NCBI RefSeq assembly: GCF_932294415.1
Contig: NC_065536.1
Span: 6,086,974-6,150,973, forward strand
Direction of reading: 5' to 3'
Length of the DNA: 64,000 nucleotides
DNA from: Quercus robur
Lineage: Eukaryota; Streptophyta; Magnoliopsida; Fagales; Fagaceae
A program made the translations under genes and the position numbers. Positions 22,780 through 36,305 of the stretch are shown here, one piece after another. Positions within the stretch are counted from its first letter, which is position 1; each line of letters begins with the position of its first letter. Below the pieces are notes generated by a model that was given only the letters and a program-made list of their open reading frames with translations, had not been told where the DNA came from and searched no databases.

Positions 22780-25700
22780 CCCCTCAGGAAAAGCATAAAA
22801 ATTTGATTAGTTTACTTCTTCTTCTTTTTTCTTTTTTTAAGTAGAAGGTCCGTTGTTTTGGACCATTTGAATTTATTCAAGTACATTTGTCTCATCTATA
22901 GTCTTTGTGATGAGCTTTCAAACAATTGCCTTCCAGGCTTTAACTTATAAGGGTTTTTGGACGGTGATCGTGTACCCTTTCTTAAACTTCATGAATGAAT
23001 GTTTATTTTCATTGTTTTACTTGCTATTGAACATGTTATTGCTTGGACAAGTTTATCTTTTATTTACATCATCCATGTTATACTGATATGTCCACTCATG
23101 GTGGTTAGCTTGTCCTTGTTCAGGCATTCTTTCATGTTCAACATATTTGTCATTTTTTGAATCTCATAAGTATGACTCGTCTTATGAATGGTGTTGCTTT
23201 TACCAGCTTTACTCGACCAGAAGTCTGACTTATCTAGCTTTTTTTCTCGTTCATAGGCTAGATAGTTTACTTTCGTCTTTAGGTAAGACGCCTCCAACAC
23301 TTAACTCATCCATAGATTGGATTGTCTTGGCCGGTTGTATTTATCCATGGATTTCAAGTATTCTTATACGCTTGCATTTTCTCATCCGTTTCTTGGACGC
23401 TTATGCTTAAGGTTTTATCTCGTCTCGTGGGCGAGCAAATGTATGCTCGTCCATTGGTTAGACAAGTATGCCTTAAGCTTATGTTTCTTTGCTTTATCCT
23501 CATTTCAAGGAGAGCTTGTAAACGTTACATCCCTACGTCCAAGGATTTTTCTCGTCTTAGGCCTTAGCCTTCTTGTGGAAGAAATTATGAGAGTTAGATT
23601 TATGTATCACATACATTAGAAATCCAAACTGCATATACATAATATAAAACATCATCCACAAGCACGGCACATGCTTGGAAGCTAGTGCCTTAGGGAATTA
23701 AAATACTTATACAGAGACTAAGTACATAACTTCGTCCATCACAAACTTATCTTCAAACAGTGCATAAGTTAGAGTCTAATGCACTTTTTAGGGAATTAAA
23801 ATATAAAACACGTAATAGTAGTAATAAATATAGGTAAGGTAAATAAGAGGGAAACCCTTCAACTTCGTTACAGATGCAGCTCGTCCAGGCTTGACCCTTC
23901 ATTGATAGTACCTTTTTAAATGCTCGACGTTCCAAGGGTGCTCCAGCTTCTGCCCATCTAAGGCTTCCAGGTAGTATGGTCCCTACCTTTTGCAATTAAT
24001 GACCCTATAGGGTCCTTCCCAATTAGGTCCCAGTTTTCCATGAGCTAGGTTCTTGGTTGCCAAAGAGACCCTTTTAAGGACGAGGTCCCCAATGTTGAAG
24101 CGCCTGGGTTTCACCATCGCATCATATTGCCTAGCTATAAGATTTTTGTATCTTGCTATCCTTTGCTCCGCGTCCATCCTTACCTCGTTAATAAAATCGA
24201 GGTTAAGACGAAGTTGTTCTTCATTCTCTTCACGCCAATATTGCATTACCTTGCAATTGGCCATGTGTACTTCTGCAGGTATGACTGCTTCACTTCCATA
24301 GGCTAGTTTGAAGGGAATTTCGCCTGTAGGTGTCCTCATGATCGTCCTATAAGCCCATAGAACACCTAGTAGCTCATTTGGCCATACTCCCTTTGCCCCT
24401 CAAGCCGAGTCTTAATGATTTTCAACAAGGATCGGTTTGCAACTTCCACTTGGCCATTCGCTTGTGGGTGGGAGGGGGAGGAATAATGATTTTTAATTCC
24501 AAGTTGCTCACAAAACTCCCTGAAAGGTGTGTTATCAAATTGTCATCCGTTGTCGGACACTAGCACCCTGGGTACCCCAAACCTGCATACAATACTTTCC
24601 AAATGAAGTTCTTGACATTCTGTTGCGTGATTTTCGCTAAGGGTTCAACTTCCACCCACTTAGTAAAGTAATCAATTCCTACTACCAAAAACTTCATCTG
24701 CCTAGTTCTAAGTGGGAAGGGACCTAAAATGTCCAATCCCCATTGCGCAAAGGGCCATGGGGCCATCATCGGGGTCAAATACTCCGATGGTTGTCTAGGA
24801 ACGTTGCTGAAGCACTGGCGCTGGTCACATACTTTGACATAAGCCTTAGCATTTGCTTGAATAGTTGGCCAGTAGTAGCCTGCACGGATGACCTTATAAA
24901 CTAGTGCTCTTACTCCTGAGTGATTTCCGCATGCTCCTTCATGAATTTCCCGTAACACATAATTCGACTCGTACGGAGCTAAGCACCTTAAGTAAGGCTG
25001 AGAGAAGCCTCGCTTATACAGTACCTCATTTATAAGGACATACTTGGCAACTCTGATCCTCAACTTCCTAGCCTCTTCCTTGTCTTCTGGAAGCCTTCCA
25101 TCTTTGAGATAAACTATTATTGGAGTCATCCAATTTCCTTCTCCTTCAATTTGTTGTACCTCTGAAATATCTATGCTCAGCATATATTGGACTTGGTCAT
25201 GGTTGTCTATTGCTCCCCCTGCTGAAGCTGCTTTTGCCAAAACATCCGCTTCCATGTTCTCCTCCTTCAGGAGTTGAACAAAAATGGCTTCTTTGAATCT
25301 TTTGACAAGTCGTTTTGCCTTGCTGAGGTACTTCTTCATCCGGTCTTCCTTGGCTTCACACATTACATTCACTTGATTGATGATCAACTGAGAATCTCCT
25401 TGGACGACTACAGACTCTACCCCCAAGGACTTAGCCAATTCTAATCCTTTAAGGAAAGCTTCGTATTCAGCTTCATTGTTAGTAGTTTGGTATTGTAGGT
25501 GGGTTGCGTATTTCAACTTATCTCCTTCCGGGGACTTGAGTATAACTCCAATCCCTCATGGATATAAAGTGGACGAGTCGTCTACATTGATGACCCACCT
25601 CTGAACTCCGTCCCCTTTGTCTACCTCGTCCTGGCTGGGAGTGAACTCCGCAATGAAATTTGCCAACGCTTGTGCTTTTATCGCGCTTCTTGGTTGGTAT

Positions 25701-28700
25701 CTGACATCAAACTCACTAATTTCTACGGCCCATTGGATTAGTCGTCCTGTGGCTTCCAGCTTGTTCATCACCTTCTTGAGTGGATGATCTATCAAGACAT
25801 TAATCACATGAGCCTGAAAATAATGCCTTAGCTTCCTTGAGGTTGTGGCCAAAGCAAAGGCTAGTTTTTCCATCATTGGATATCGTCCTTTCGCTCCTCT
25901 TAACGGTCCGCTTGTATAGTAAACTGGCTTCTATATTCTCCCTTCTTCTCTAATCAATGCCGAGCTCACTGTGTGTGGGGACACCACTAAATACAAATAC
26001 AACTCTTCACCCGATATAGACAGGCTTAGCAGAGGAGAAGTAGTGAGGTAGGTCTTGAGGTCTTGGAAGGCCTTTTGGCACTCGTCCGTCCATTCAAATG
26101 CCTTTTTTAGAACTTTAAAGAATGGTAAACACTTGTCAGTAGCCTTTGAAACAAACCTGTTAATGGCGGCAACTCGTCCAGTAAGAGATTGGACTTCTTA
26201 GATATTCTTTGTTGGCTCCATGTTCAGTATTGCTTAGATTTTATCGGGATTCACTTTAATTCCCCTGTGCGAAACCATAAACCCAAGAAACTTACCTGAC
26301 GAAACTCCGAAGGCACACTTGCTTGGATTCAACTTCATGTTATACCGTCTAAAGGTATAAAAGGTCTCCTGAATGTCGTCCAGATGCTTTTCCTCATCCA
26401 AGCTCTTTTCCAGCATATCATCCATATAAACTTCCACATTTCGTCCAATATATGGACGAAACATATGGTTAACCAGCCTTTGATAAATTGCCCCCACATT
26501 CTTCAAACTGAAAGGCATCACCTTGTAGCAAAACAAGCCTTGGCTGGTGATGAAAGATGTCTTCTCTTGATCCATCTCATCCATTTTTATTTGGTTGTAG
26601 CCTGAAAAAGCTTCCATGAAACTTAGTAATTTATGGCCCGTAGTCAAGTCCACTAGCTGGTCAATGTGTGGCAATGTATAGCTATCCTTGGGGCAAGCTC
26701 GGTTCAAATCAGTGAAGTCCATGCATATTCTCCATTTACCATTAGCCTTCTTGACCATTACCACATTAGCCAACCAGTCCGGGTAATAAACTTCCTGAAT
26801 GAATTTTGCCGTGGTTAGCTTCTAGACTTCCTCTTTAATGGCATTGTCTCGTTCAGGAGTGAAATTTTTTTTCTTCTGACGTACCGGCTTGGAAGAAGGA
26901 TACACGTTTAGATGATGGGTAATGACACTTGGGTCAATACCTGGCATGTCCTCATGACTCCCTGCGAATACATTAAGGCTCTTCTTTAAAAATTGCACCA
27001 GGTCTTGCTTCATTTTCTTTTCCATGCTCGTCCCAATTCTAGTAAACTTTTCGGGGTTACTCTCGTCCAAAGGAATGTCTTCCAGCACTTCCGTGGGCTC
27101 TGCAGTAATCCTTCTATCATCTATGTTCATCGTTTGTACGTGCTCGTCCATAGCCAACATGGCTAGATAGCACTCTCTAGCAGCTAATTGGTCTCCTTGC
27201 ACTTGACCCACCCCATACTCAGTTGGGAACTTAACAGAAAAATGGTATGTAGATGTTACTGACTTCCAATTATTTAAAGTCAGACTTCCAATGATAGCGT
27301 TGTACGACGACAAACAATCAACAACAAGGAAGTTTACTTCTTTAGTTATTTGTTGGGGATTCGCTCATACCACCACAAGTAACATAATGGTACCCACGGG
27401 TTACCCTTTCATCCCTCCAAATCCTACCAAGGGCGAGTTTACTGGGCAAAGCTAATCTCGTTTACGCTTCATTTGTTGGAAGGCGGGGTAATACAAGATG
27501 TCCACTAAACTCCCATTGTCTACCAACGCTCTTCTAGTCGTATAGTAAGCAATGAGCAAGGTGATGACAATCGCGTCATCATGTGGGTGGTGGACTCTTT
27601 TAGCATCCTCGTCCTTGAATGTAATGGCTTGCTTGTCCGTTCCTCTCGTCCTTGGAGATCGTCCAAACAGTTGGATGTTTTGGACCACCTTTAGGTAAGT
27701 CTTTCTTGACTTGGAAGATTGTCCTATCGAAATTCCTCCTATAATAACTCTTATTTCTCCAAGTGGGGGTCGTGACAATTCTTCTACCTTCACCTTCAAC
27801 TTCTCGTCCTTGTTATCTTGTCCAAGAAAATTTCTCAATTTTCCTTTTCTGATGAGATTCTCTATCTGCTGCTTCAAATCAAAACACTTGTCCGTGTCCT
27901 GCCCATGGTCTCTATGGAAGCGGCAATACTTGTTCCTATTGCGCTTTTTGGGATCTCTTTTCATTTTCTCTGGCCACTTCAAGGATGGGTCATCCTTGAT
28001 TTGCATAAGCACTTGTTCAAGTGGCATATTCAAGTCATGTACTGCTAACTCCTTGCAGAAGAACTTGCCTTTTTGTTATCTCTGTCCTTCTTCTCCCCTA
28101 CCTGAGCCTTTTTTGGACGAGGACCCTGCTCAGGATGGTGTGGGAGGTCTGCTTCCATGCGTTCTGCTCTCTTCCTCTTCATGGCTATGATTGCATCTTC
28201 CGCATTCATGAAGTTTTGGGATGAATGGACAAGTTCAGCCATAGTTTGTGGCTCTTGATCATAAAGCTTATGAATGAGTAAATCGGAGTTAACTCCATTA
28301 TGGAAGGCTGCCAATATCAACTTGTCATCCATCTCGTCCACTGTCAGGGCTTTCCTATTAAACCGGGTAATGAAGGACCATAAGCTTTCATTTTCCCCTT
28401 GCTCTGTGGTTAACAAGCTGGACAAGGAATGCTTGTGCCATTGTCCTTCGATAAAATTGTTAACGAACAATTTACTCAATTTTTCAAACAAGCCCACAGT
28501 GTTTGGAGGTATCTTGCTGAACCACAGTTACGCTGGCCCCTTGAGGGTGGTAGGGAAAGCCCTACACATAATCTCGTTTGGAAACCCCATAGAGGTGCAT
28601 GGTAGTCTTGAAGGTGGCAATATTATCACACAGGTCGTGCATTCCATCATATGAATCCAAAGAAGGCATCTTGAACTTTGGAGGCAAGGGGTAATTGTTG

Positions 28701-29808
28701 ATGTAAGCGGTGAAAAGGGAGTCTGTTCAATGAACTAAATCATCTATGGGATTCGCCATTCTCATATTCTCCCCCATCTCGTCCATAGCCTTCCTCATTT
28801 GGTCCATCTCTTTTTCCAAGTATGGCACCCTTCGTGAAATGGTTCCCCTCGACTAGTTCTCGGGCTCAGCATTTTCTCCTTTATCTTCTTGACTCTGGGC
28901 TTGTCCTCCCACGTGTCTTTCATGGTGTTGCCACCTTAAACTAATCTCCCTAGTCAACTCTCGATTTTGACAGGTTAGTTACGCCATGGCTTCTGCCATG
29001 GACTGTATTTGTTGGATGGAAGGCGACTGCACGACAAGTGCTAACTGACAGTCACGGTGGGGATTACTTGAAGCATCCCTACTCTCCTAGTGGCCTAGGC
29101 TAGTGGCCCTTGATCTTGTCTGAACCATACAGCCTTTCGTTGAAGAAAGATAAATTGCAAAACATAATTACTCTTCCCACAGACAGCACCAATTGATGAT
29201 GTAAGGAAAATCAGTAGGCTGGATGCTTTGGGCTTCAAAGGGCTAGCGATTAATTGGAAGGCCTGAAAAAAGAACACACGATCAAAGGTGACCGGGGTGG
29301 ACCGGCCAAGAACCCTCCAATGCCAAAGTTAGTTTCTTTCTCCAATTCTAGAGTTCCAATTTTTCAGGAGTTATATAACTTATCTTCGCTTAATGTGAAT
29401 GAGTGTTTATATAGTGTGGTCTCAGAGTAGTTACTTGTCTTATAACTTACCCTACAATTGAGGAAGTTAGAGGGTTCAAGGTTAACTTCCATAACCGCTA
29501 TAGGAGTTAGAATATTTTATCTCCTATAATTGTCATGGAAGTTAAGTATTGCGGAGGAAGTTATAACGATGAACCAGGACTTAACTCATGCCTCAAGATA
29601 GTAACACGTGGTCTGATTTAACTCTTGTAAATAAATTTCTGGAATTATTCCCAAGTGTCAGAGGTCGTCCAAGGGTTTTCCTTATGGATGACCCACATGC
29701 ATATGGATGACCGTCCTGACGGGGGAAGCCATTCTTGCCTTCTTGACCTGAACAACCCCTATGGACGAGTCGGAGTTCATTTTCCCTTTGGTTCACCATC
29801 AAGGTTCA
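22780..29808 (-). mobile_element. Tat-like Ty3/gypsy element with gag-pol and one LTR
   Basis: In minus-strand order: LTR 29194-29808; primer-binding-type TTGGTGCTGTCTGTGGGAAG; gag (about 28500-28045, then a CRFHRDHGQDTDKC knuckle near 27920); a protease-like region near 27500; reverse transcriptase (26773-26234) with VYMDDM and SGYNQIKMDE; RNase H-type regions (25876-25556 and the start of 25516-24560, with TTNNEAEYEAFLKGLELA); integrase with HEGACGNHSGVRA, WGLDILGPFP and the C-terminal GPYRVINCKR block ending near 23905. About 1.1 kb of 3' non-coding sequence follows. No second LTR is present: the element stops at the duplication junction (22779/22780). The second RNase H-like region fits the Tat/Ogre branch. 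It sits inside the gag-LTR element at 29809-31800. Broken, with several breaks; one LTR only, so it cannot be dated by LTR divergence. Confidence 0.85.
29194..29808 (-). repeat. Intact LTR of the Tat-like element, 615 bp
   Basis: Read on the minus strand it runs from TGAACCTTGATGG to CATCATCA, with the primer-binding-type stretch directly inside. The breakpoint of the segmental duplication (about 29472) lies within it, and its outer half is repeated at 8701-9039. Confidence 0.8.
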
Positions 29809-31800
29809 TTCTTGATTTTTTCTAAGATTTGATGCACTGGTTCTCAAAACAACATATTAACCGCTTGTGGTGCAGCAGTAGCCCTAAACTGCCCAAAAAA
29901 ATCCCGCCGAGGACGATTATTATTGTACTTGTCCGACCTGAAGTCCCTCATATCCTGAGAGACCACCTTCGCTTTACCTTTACCTAATTATTGGTCCTCC
30001 TTGACCCATTTGTACTTATTAATGTGGTCCATGAGCTGGCACACATTACTAACCAGTTTCCCCGTTAACGATTTCCTCAGGTCATGCTTGGCAGGCAGGC
30101 CAACCTTAAAAGTTCTTATGGCCACATCATCAAAGTCCCCATCAATCTCATTGAACATCTCCCAGTATCTGTCTAAGTACATTTTAAGGGTCTCCCCCTC
30201 TCGCATAGTCATAGACAACAGGGAATCCAAGGGTCGAGGAACCCTACTGCACGTAATAAAGCAAGATCCAAACGCTCAGGTAAGTTCCTTAAAAGAATCA
30301 ATAGAACCTAGCCCCAGGCCATCAAACCACCTCATTGCCACGGGTCCCAAACTGGATGGGAAAACTTTGTACATCAAAGCTTCATTCTTGGAGTGCACAG
30401 CCATCCTCTAGTTGATGTGGCTCACATGCTCCACCGGGTCTGTTCAACCATTGTACATGGTGAATGTAGGATGAGTGAATCATCGAGGAAGTTTTCCTCC
30501 TTCAATTCTACGCGTGAAGGGTGATTTAGAAATCTGGTTCAACGCTCTGCTCATAGCGTCGTTCCCCAGGCCTCTGCAAGATAAATTCCTATTTCTGCGG
30601 CGATGATGGTTGTCCTCTTCATACGAGAAAGACTCACTAGGGGGAGTCCTTAACCTGGGCCTGTAACTCCTATCCCCATCATCATCAAAAGAAGGGTCAG
30701 AAATGGAAGGAGTTCGCTTCCGTCGTTTGTGGCACAACTTCCTCTTCAAACGATCAATCTCCAATTGCATGGCCCTGGCACTATCCTCATGAGAGATGTG
30801 GCTTCCACCTCGAGATTGGCTTGTGCTACTATGGGTGGTGTGCACACTCTCCTCCCGGTCGCTTCTTCGCTCAAGGCTAAGGGAATGATCTTGACGTTGG
30901 GACCCCATAGACTTCGCTTAGTGTGGACCTGAACCTACCATAACTAGACATTAAACTCACCAAAACACAAGGATTTCCTACAAACGGCGCCAATTATAGG
31001 GACATGACTTAGTACCTAGACCCAAAAGGGGAAAGGGAATAGACCCAAAGAGCCCAATACAATGAATTTATAGAGAGTGGATTTGAAATCTAGGTTCTAA
31101 TGAGTTTGGATAACAATCACAGTGGGCAAAGATGACAATATAGTAAAGATGAAGCAATTCTATATAAGGAAAATCGTCCTCGGACCCTATCCGAGGAGGC
31201 TAATTCTTATATTTATCTCCCTTAGGGACAAAATACAAATATTGTTCTTTAGTCTACAATGTTTTTCTCTCCTTTTCTTCCGATCCCCATCCTCTGGGTC
31301 CTTTCTCCATTTTATACTATCTTCCCCCTCTATTTCTACCCTCCACGTGTAGATCAAACAACAAGTATTCATCCTTGTTCCATCAGCACCTTCCTAAAAT
31401 CTTTGGGAATAGCTGTAAGGCTGAAAACTGCTTCTCAGGTATCACTTCCTTGTTAATGCGGTCAGAAAGTTAGCTACAAAGTATTCAATGCGGTGGTAGC
31501 AGCTTTCTCTTAGATATTTCATAACTTTCCTTTGTCTTATGCTCTCACGATATATATCCTTACTAATAGAATCTCCTGGAACCTTACTTCTGGGAGGCAG
31601 ACCACACCTTCTAACCTCTGACATACACAGCCAAGGAGGCATCTCTCCTCGGCCCCCTCCTCGGACAATTGTAACTAAACCCCGTTCTCTGTTCATCAAC
31701 GCTGATCTCTATAACAATGTCTACCCCATCCTTGAACAATTGGGCATCCTCTGACCAAGCCCTCGGCCCAGTATACACTATTGGGCCTATCCTCCCTACA
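29809..31800 (-). mobile_element. gag and 5' LTR of a Tat-like gypsy element, copy 2
   Basis: Partner of 9040-11031, with gag frames at 30908-30480 and 30230-29988 on the minus strand and an 806-bp LTR at 30995-31800. The element at 22780-29808 is inserted into it, directly behind the gag region. Broken. Confidence 0.75.
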
Positions 31801-34720
31801 ATATTTATTAGAACATATACAAAAATAATAATAATAATGTTTTAAACTGGGTTTATAATACATTATATAACCATAATACAACTACAAAAAGGCAGGCCCT
31901 TTTGTAGTTGTAGACTAGAGTTTTTTTTTTTTCCTACTTTATGTATAATTATGTATAATCTAATTGGTAATTGTTATTGTTATTGTTATTGTTATTATTA
32001 TTGTTATTGGTATTGTTGTTGTTGTTTTATTATTATTTTTGTAGTATAACTTACTTTGAGTGGATCTTTGTAGTACGATTTTTTATACCTTTCTAGAAGG
32101 TTGTTTTCACACACAAAAAAAAAGGATGGGATTGCACACATGACACATGTAAACAAGATGAATTTTTCAAAAAAATTTAATAAAAAAATCCAAATGACAT
32201 GAAAAAAAAAAAAAAAAAAAAAAACAATATAATTTTACTTGCTGTTGAACTATTTCAACAAATCTCTATATGGGATATCAATTTCTTCTTATTCAAAATT
32301 TTTGTGACTAAAAATTTATCAACACACGTATAAACAACGACTCGTGATGCCCTATGTAAAAGATTGCAAGCCTAACAACAATGTTAAGCATTGGCTTTAA
32401 GGCTCATGTTATTTGAGCTGCCATTAAAGTTTAAGAGAATTACATCAAAGGAGTGAATTGGGCAGTATAGATAGGGTTTACCATTTGTATCATATATGAG
32501 ATTTTCTTCATTTATCTCACTTAATTTTGTATGTATTAATTATTTCTTTTATAAAGGTAAGTTTTATAAATGTTTTAACTTTATCTATGTTATGTTAGTC
32601 TCATATGATTGTTTTATAGGTCTCGTATCTATCATGTCATCTAGTTAATATTAATGCTATTAAAAAAAAAAAAAAAACTCCTTATATATAATAATAGGTA
32701 AAGTAGAGAGAAAATTCAATTAAATTTTAAATTGGAATTCAATTAAAGTCTAATTTAAGTAACAATAATATCAATTCAGCTGGATTTTCAAGGGAGGTAG
32801 AATATTCCATTAGTATTTTAATAGCATTGATTGGAGCTATTTTTAGCGTGTTTGGGACTCTGAAGATATCAAGGAAGAAACTCTTGGCTTTATCCTTTTC
32901 TACTCTTACAGTTGTATTATTTGGCTTATCTTGGGTCTCAAAGACAAAGTATGAATCAAAAATGGCCTATACTACAAAAGCTATCTTTGCTGAAATATAC
33001 TTATTAATATTCTGTCTTCAATTGGTATCCTTTTCTAGATAATTGCAAATGAAATGAGATATGAAGTGCGGAGTGTGTGTTGTGCGGTGTGTGCTAGTTG
33101 GCTATAGAAGAACATAAGGTCATTTTTTTTAATTCATAATTCCATATTTATTGTGGCTAATATTGAGTATTAGACTATCATAGGTCAATTACAATTTTTT
33201 TTGTGCTAAATATAGGTGAATTAAATTATACCTATAAGGGAGAACTCGATGTATAAGAGAAATTTACTAGGCGAATCTTATGCGTCAAAGGGCAGAATAT
33301 ACATATTTGCCATTACATTGGTGTTTAATTGGTGCCTACTCCTAATATAAAGTCTCTATTTCTCAAATTTCATGATATATTTTATCATTATATATATATA
33401 TATATATATATAATCATGCATTGATATATTTTATTGTTATTTTTATTAAAATAAAATTTATTATTTATTGTTATTGTTACTGTTATTGTTATTGTTATTG
33501 TTGTAATTACAAATAAGCTCATAATAATAAAAATAAAAATAAAACCTTTTTGTGATGTTTGAATAAACTATGCTTTCAAATCTTACGTTATTAGTTTAAA
33601 ACCAGTTTTAATATCTTTCTTTGACACACGCACAAAAAAAAAAAAAAAGTATAAATTTTAGGTTAAGAAAATAGTTACTTTACTTAGTCTCAATATGCTA
33701 TTTAATGCAGTACTTTTTTATATTCTTTTAATGATTAATGTCATCCTGGTTACAGGCTTGTGCTTGGTAATAAAAAACGACTAAGAACTTTTTTTTTTTT
33801 TTTTTGCTAAATAAAAGACTATGAACTTAAACTTAGGTTGTACCCTACAGGATTTGCATTTGTAATCTTGTAACTTAATCTGGATATTTGTAATTTCTGT
33901 AGAGTGTAGGTAGTGTTTGAGGTGAAAAGCAAATTAAAAATTTGCAGTGAGCCCAAAAATTTCAAGAGGATAATAAGGCTCTCAATACAGGCAGGATCCA
34001 TATGTGAAATAAGAGGAAGGCCCAAAAATTAATCAAAATGGTCTGTTATTCTTTATTTTAAAAATACGTCCAATACCAATTTAACAAGCCCAATATAACG
34101 TTAAAAATGGGTTTACTTGAAAATCAGTTGACCGAACATAGAAAAAGCCCAACTTCAACTTGACTATGTCTCTTGAAAGTGAACTAATGGTTAAATCTCA
34201 TTTGGATAGTATAATATTGACAGATAAACTGTAACTTTTTTTTATTTTAATTTTATTTAAGAAGAAGGTCAAATCATCAAATGTAACCTAAACCACTTGT
34301 AAATGAAGTGTAAAATTTTGAGTTTGGTTACTGACAAATTCTAACGACTTATGATCAGAACTAAAAGGTCAGTTGAATTAATTTTTAAGTATAGTTTTAT
34401 TTTTACTCAATTTATTTTTTAAGCAAAATTCGTCAAGATAAAGACAAATTAACCCAAACACAATAGTCTCTCAAAAAAAAAAAACAAAAAAAAACCCAAA
34501 CACATTAGAAATGAGTTTGGGACTCTCTCTTTCTCAAATTATCCTAAATAAATAATAAATAACATAAAAAACTTAGTAGTTTCTTCCACCTTATTTCATC
34601 ATCAACAATGGCAAAAACTCACTATTAATGTGATAATGACTAATTAAAAATCACATAAAAGTTTAAATTAAATTTAATTATATTCACTACTTTTTTATAT
34701 TGAGAACTTCTTTTTAAGAT
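31801..34720. other. Non-coding; partner of 11032-15060 without the PIF/Harbinger element
   Basis: AT-rich, with (TTATTG)n and (TA)n microsatellites. The empty insertion site of the 1127-bp element is at about 33680-33690. No gene is seen. Confidence 0.6.
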
Positions 34721-35482
34721 TGTGGGGGTCAAAAACACAAATCATCAAGAACATGGCTTGCTTTCTTGATGTGCACAACTAATTTGTTATCAGAAAGGGA
34801 TATAATTCGACAATGGGAAGATCAGACAGATAATTGAAGGCAAAGAAGGAATAAATAAAAACTTTGATTGATGGAAAATCGGTTTTCTAATATACAAACA
34901 AAGATTCTAAGGAAGAAAACAAGTTTTTTTCTCTCACTATTCTTTTTCTCTTGTTCTTCCTCCTCAATTTTTTCTGGATCCTCTTCCCTGTTGGCATTCT
35001 CCTCCTTTTATCATCCCTCTCCCCTACCTTTTCTAACTGTGTTCTTCTTTGTTGGATTTAGAGGATACTTGTCCCATCAAATACCTTTCCTGCCATTTCT
35101 TAATCATGAAAGTAGACTTTTGGGGGTGTATTAACTGTTCAGACTAGTCATTCAGTATTTAATGAGGCTAACATTAGGTATGAATAACTCATTAATGTGG
35201 AGGTGACTATTACATGGGGTTTTGCATCGTCTTCCTTGCGTTCCTTAGGGATGGGAAACAGGATGGAGTCCTTAGTGAATGGTCTGCGCTCCTCGGCTAG
35301 GTTACTACACCTAGAGATAAGCCTGTTTCTTGGATTACCTTGGTAGCTAATCCATATTGCCCTGTTTTCTCTAAGACTTGGGCCATTCTATATTTGCATT
35401 TGGACCAAGTCTTTACCTCGAGAATATCTCTTCAGTTCAAGGTCTATAGGGCAGCTTCGGTTCAAGCCCCCCACCCCCTACA
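34721..35482 (+). repeat. Solo LTR with AAGAT target duplication (copy 2)
   Basis: Same length (762 bp), ends and AAGAT flanks (34716-34720, 35483-35487) as 15061-15822. The orientation is assumed. Confidence 0.85.
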
Positions 35483-35487
35483 AAGAT

Positions 35488-36305
35488 AATTACAATATGT
35501 TGCAAATCCCGCAACTTGAACTCATTTTCCTCCATAAACCTCCAAAGAACTTTATGCAGAGGAAAATGCCATTTGTTACTGTTATGAGCTCTTATCTTAT
35601 TGAGAATTAAATAATTGTAGTAAATTTATAAAATTATTCATTTAATTTTGTGAAACAAGTAAAAAAATGTTGTCTAAAACTAAATGACTTATTAAACAAT
35701 CATTTATGACATTATCCAAGTCTTTACAAAAAAAAAATTAATAGTATTTTCAATTTTTAAATTATATTAAATTACAAATTACTTCCTTTAAATCTCTTTA
35801 ATATATATATATTTTTCATTTCAATTCATTAATTTACTTATGTCTTAAATACGATCCTCTTACTTCATACTTTTTTAGACACAAATGCACATATAGAATT
35901 GCTTGTTTAGCAATTATTAGCTTTTATGTATAATTTTTTAAAACCTCATTTTTTCTTACCTTTTCAAAGTACAAGTATACTTTAGCACACATGACAGAAG
36001 CCTTTTGCATTGGATACAACGTTTATTGTTCATAATGCATATTTCAATATCATATTCGTGCATTCTTCATTTTGTGGCTACAACTTTCACAGAAAATTAT
36101 CTATTCTATTTTAGAAACCTATATGTTTGGAATGCAGGCATCATGTGGTTTGAAAGTAATCTTATTGTTTTATTTTCTGAACTTCATTTCAAATGGGTGA
36201 TGATAAAATTGTTAAGTTGACTAGGATATCTTACTTCATACTTTTTTAGACACAAATGCATATGTAGAATTGCTTGATTAGCCGTTATTTTTTATGACTT
36301 TGTAG
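35488..36305. other. Non-coding upstream of TLDc copy 2
   Basis: Partner of 15828-16647. No exon is recognised. Confidence 0.5.
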
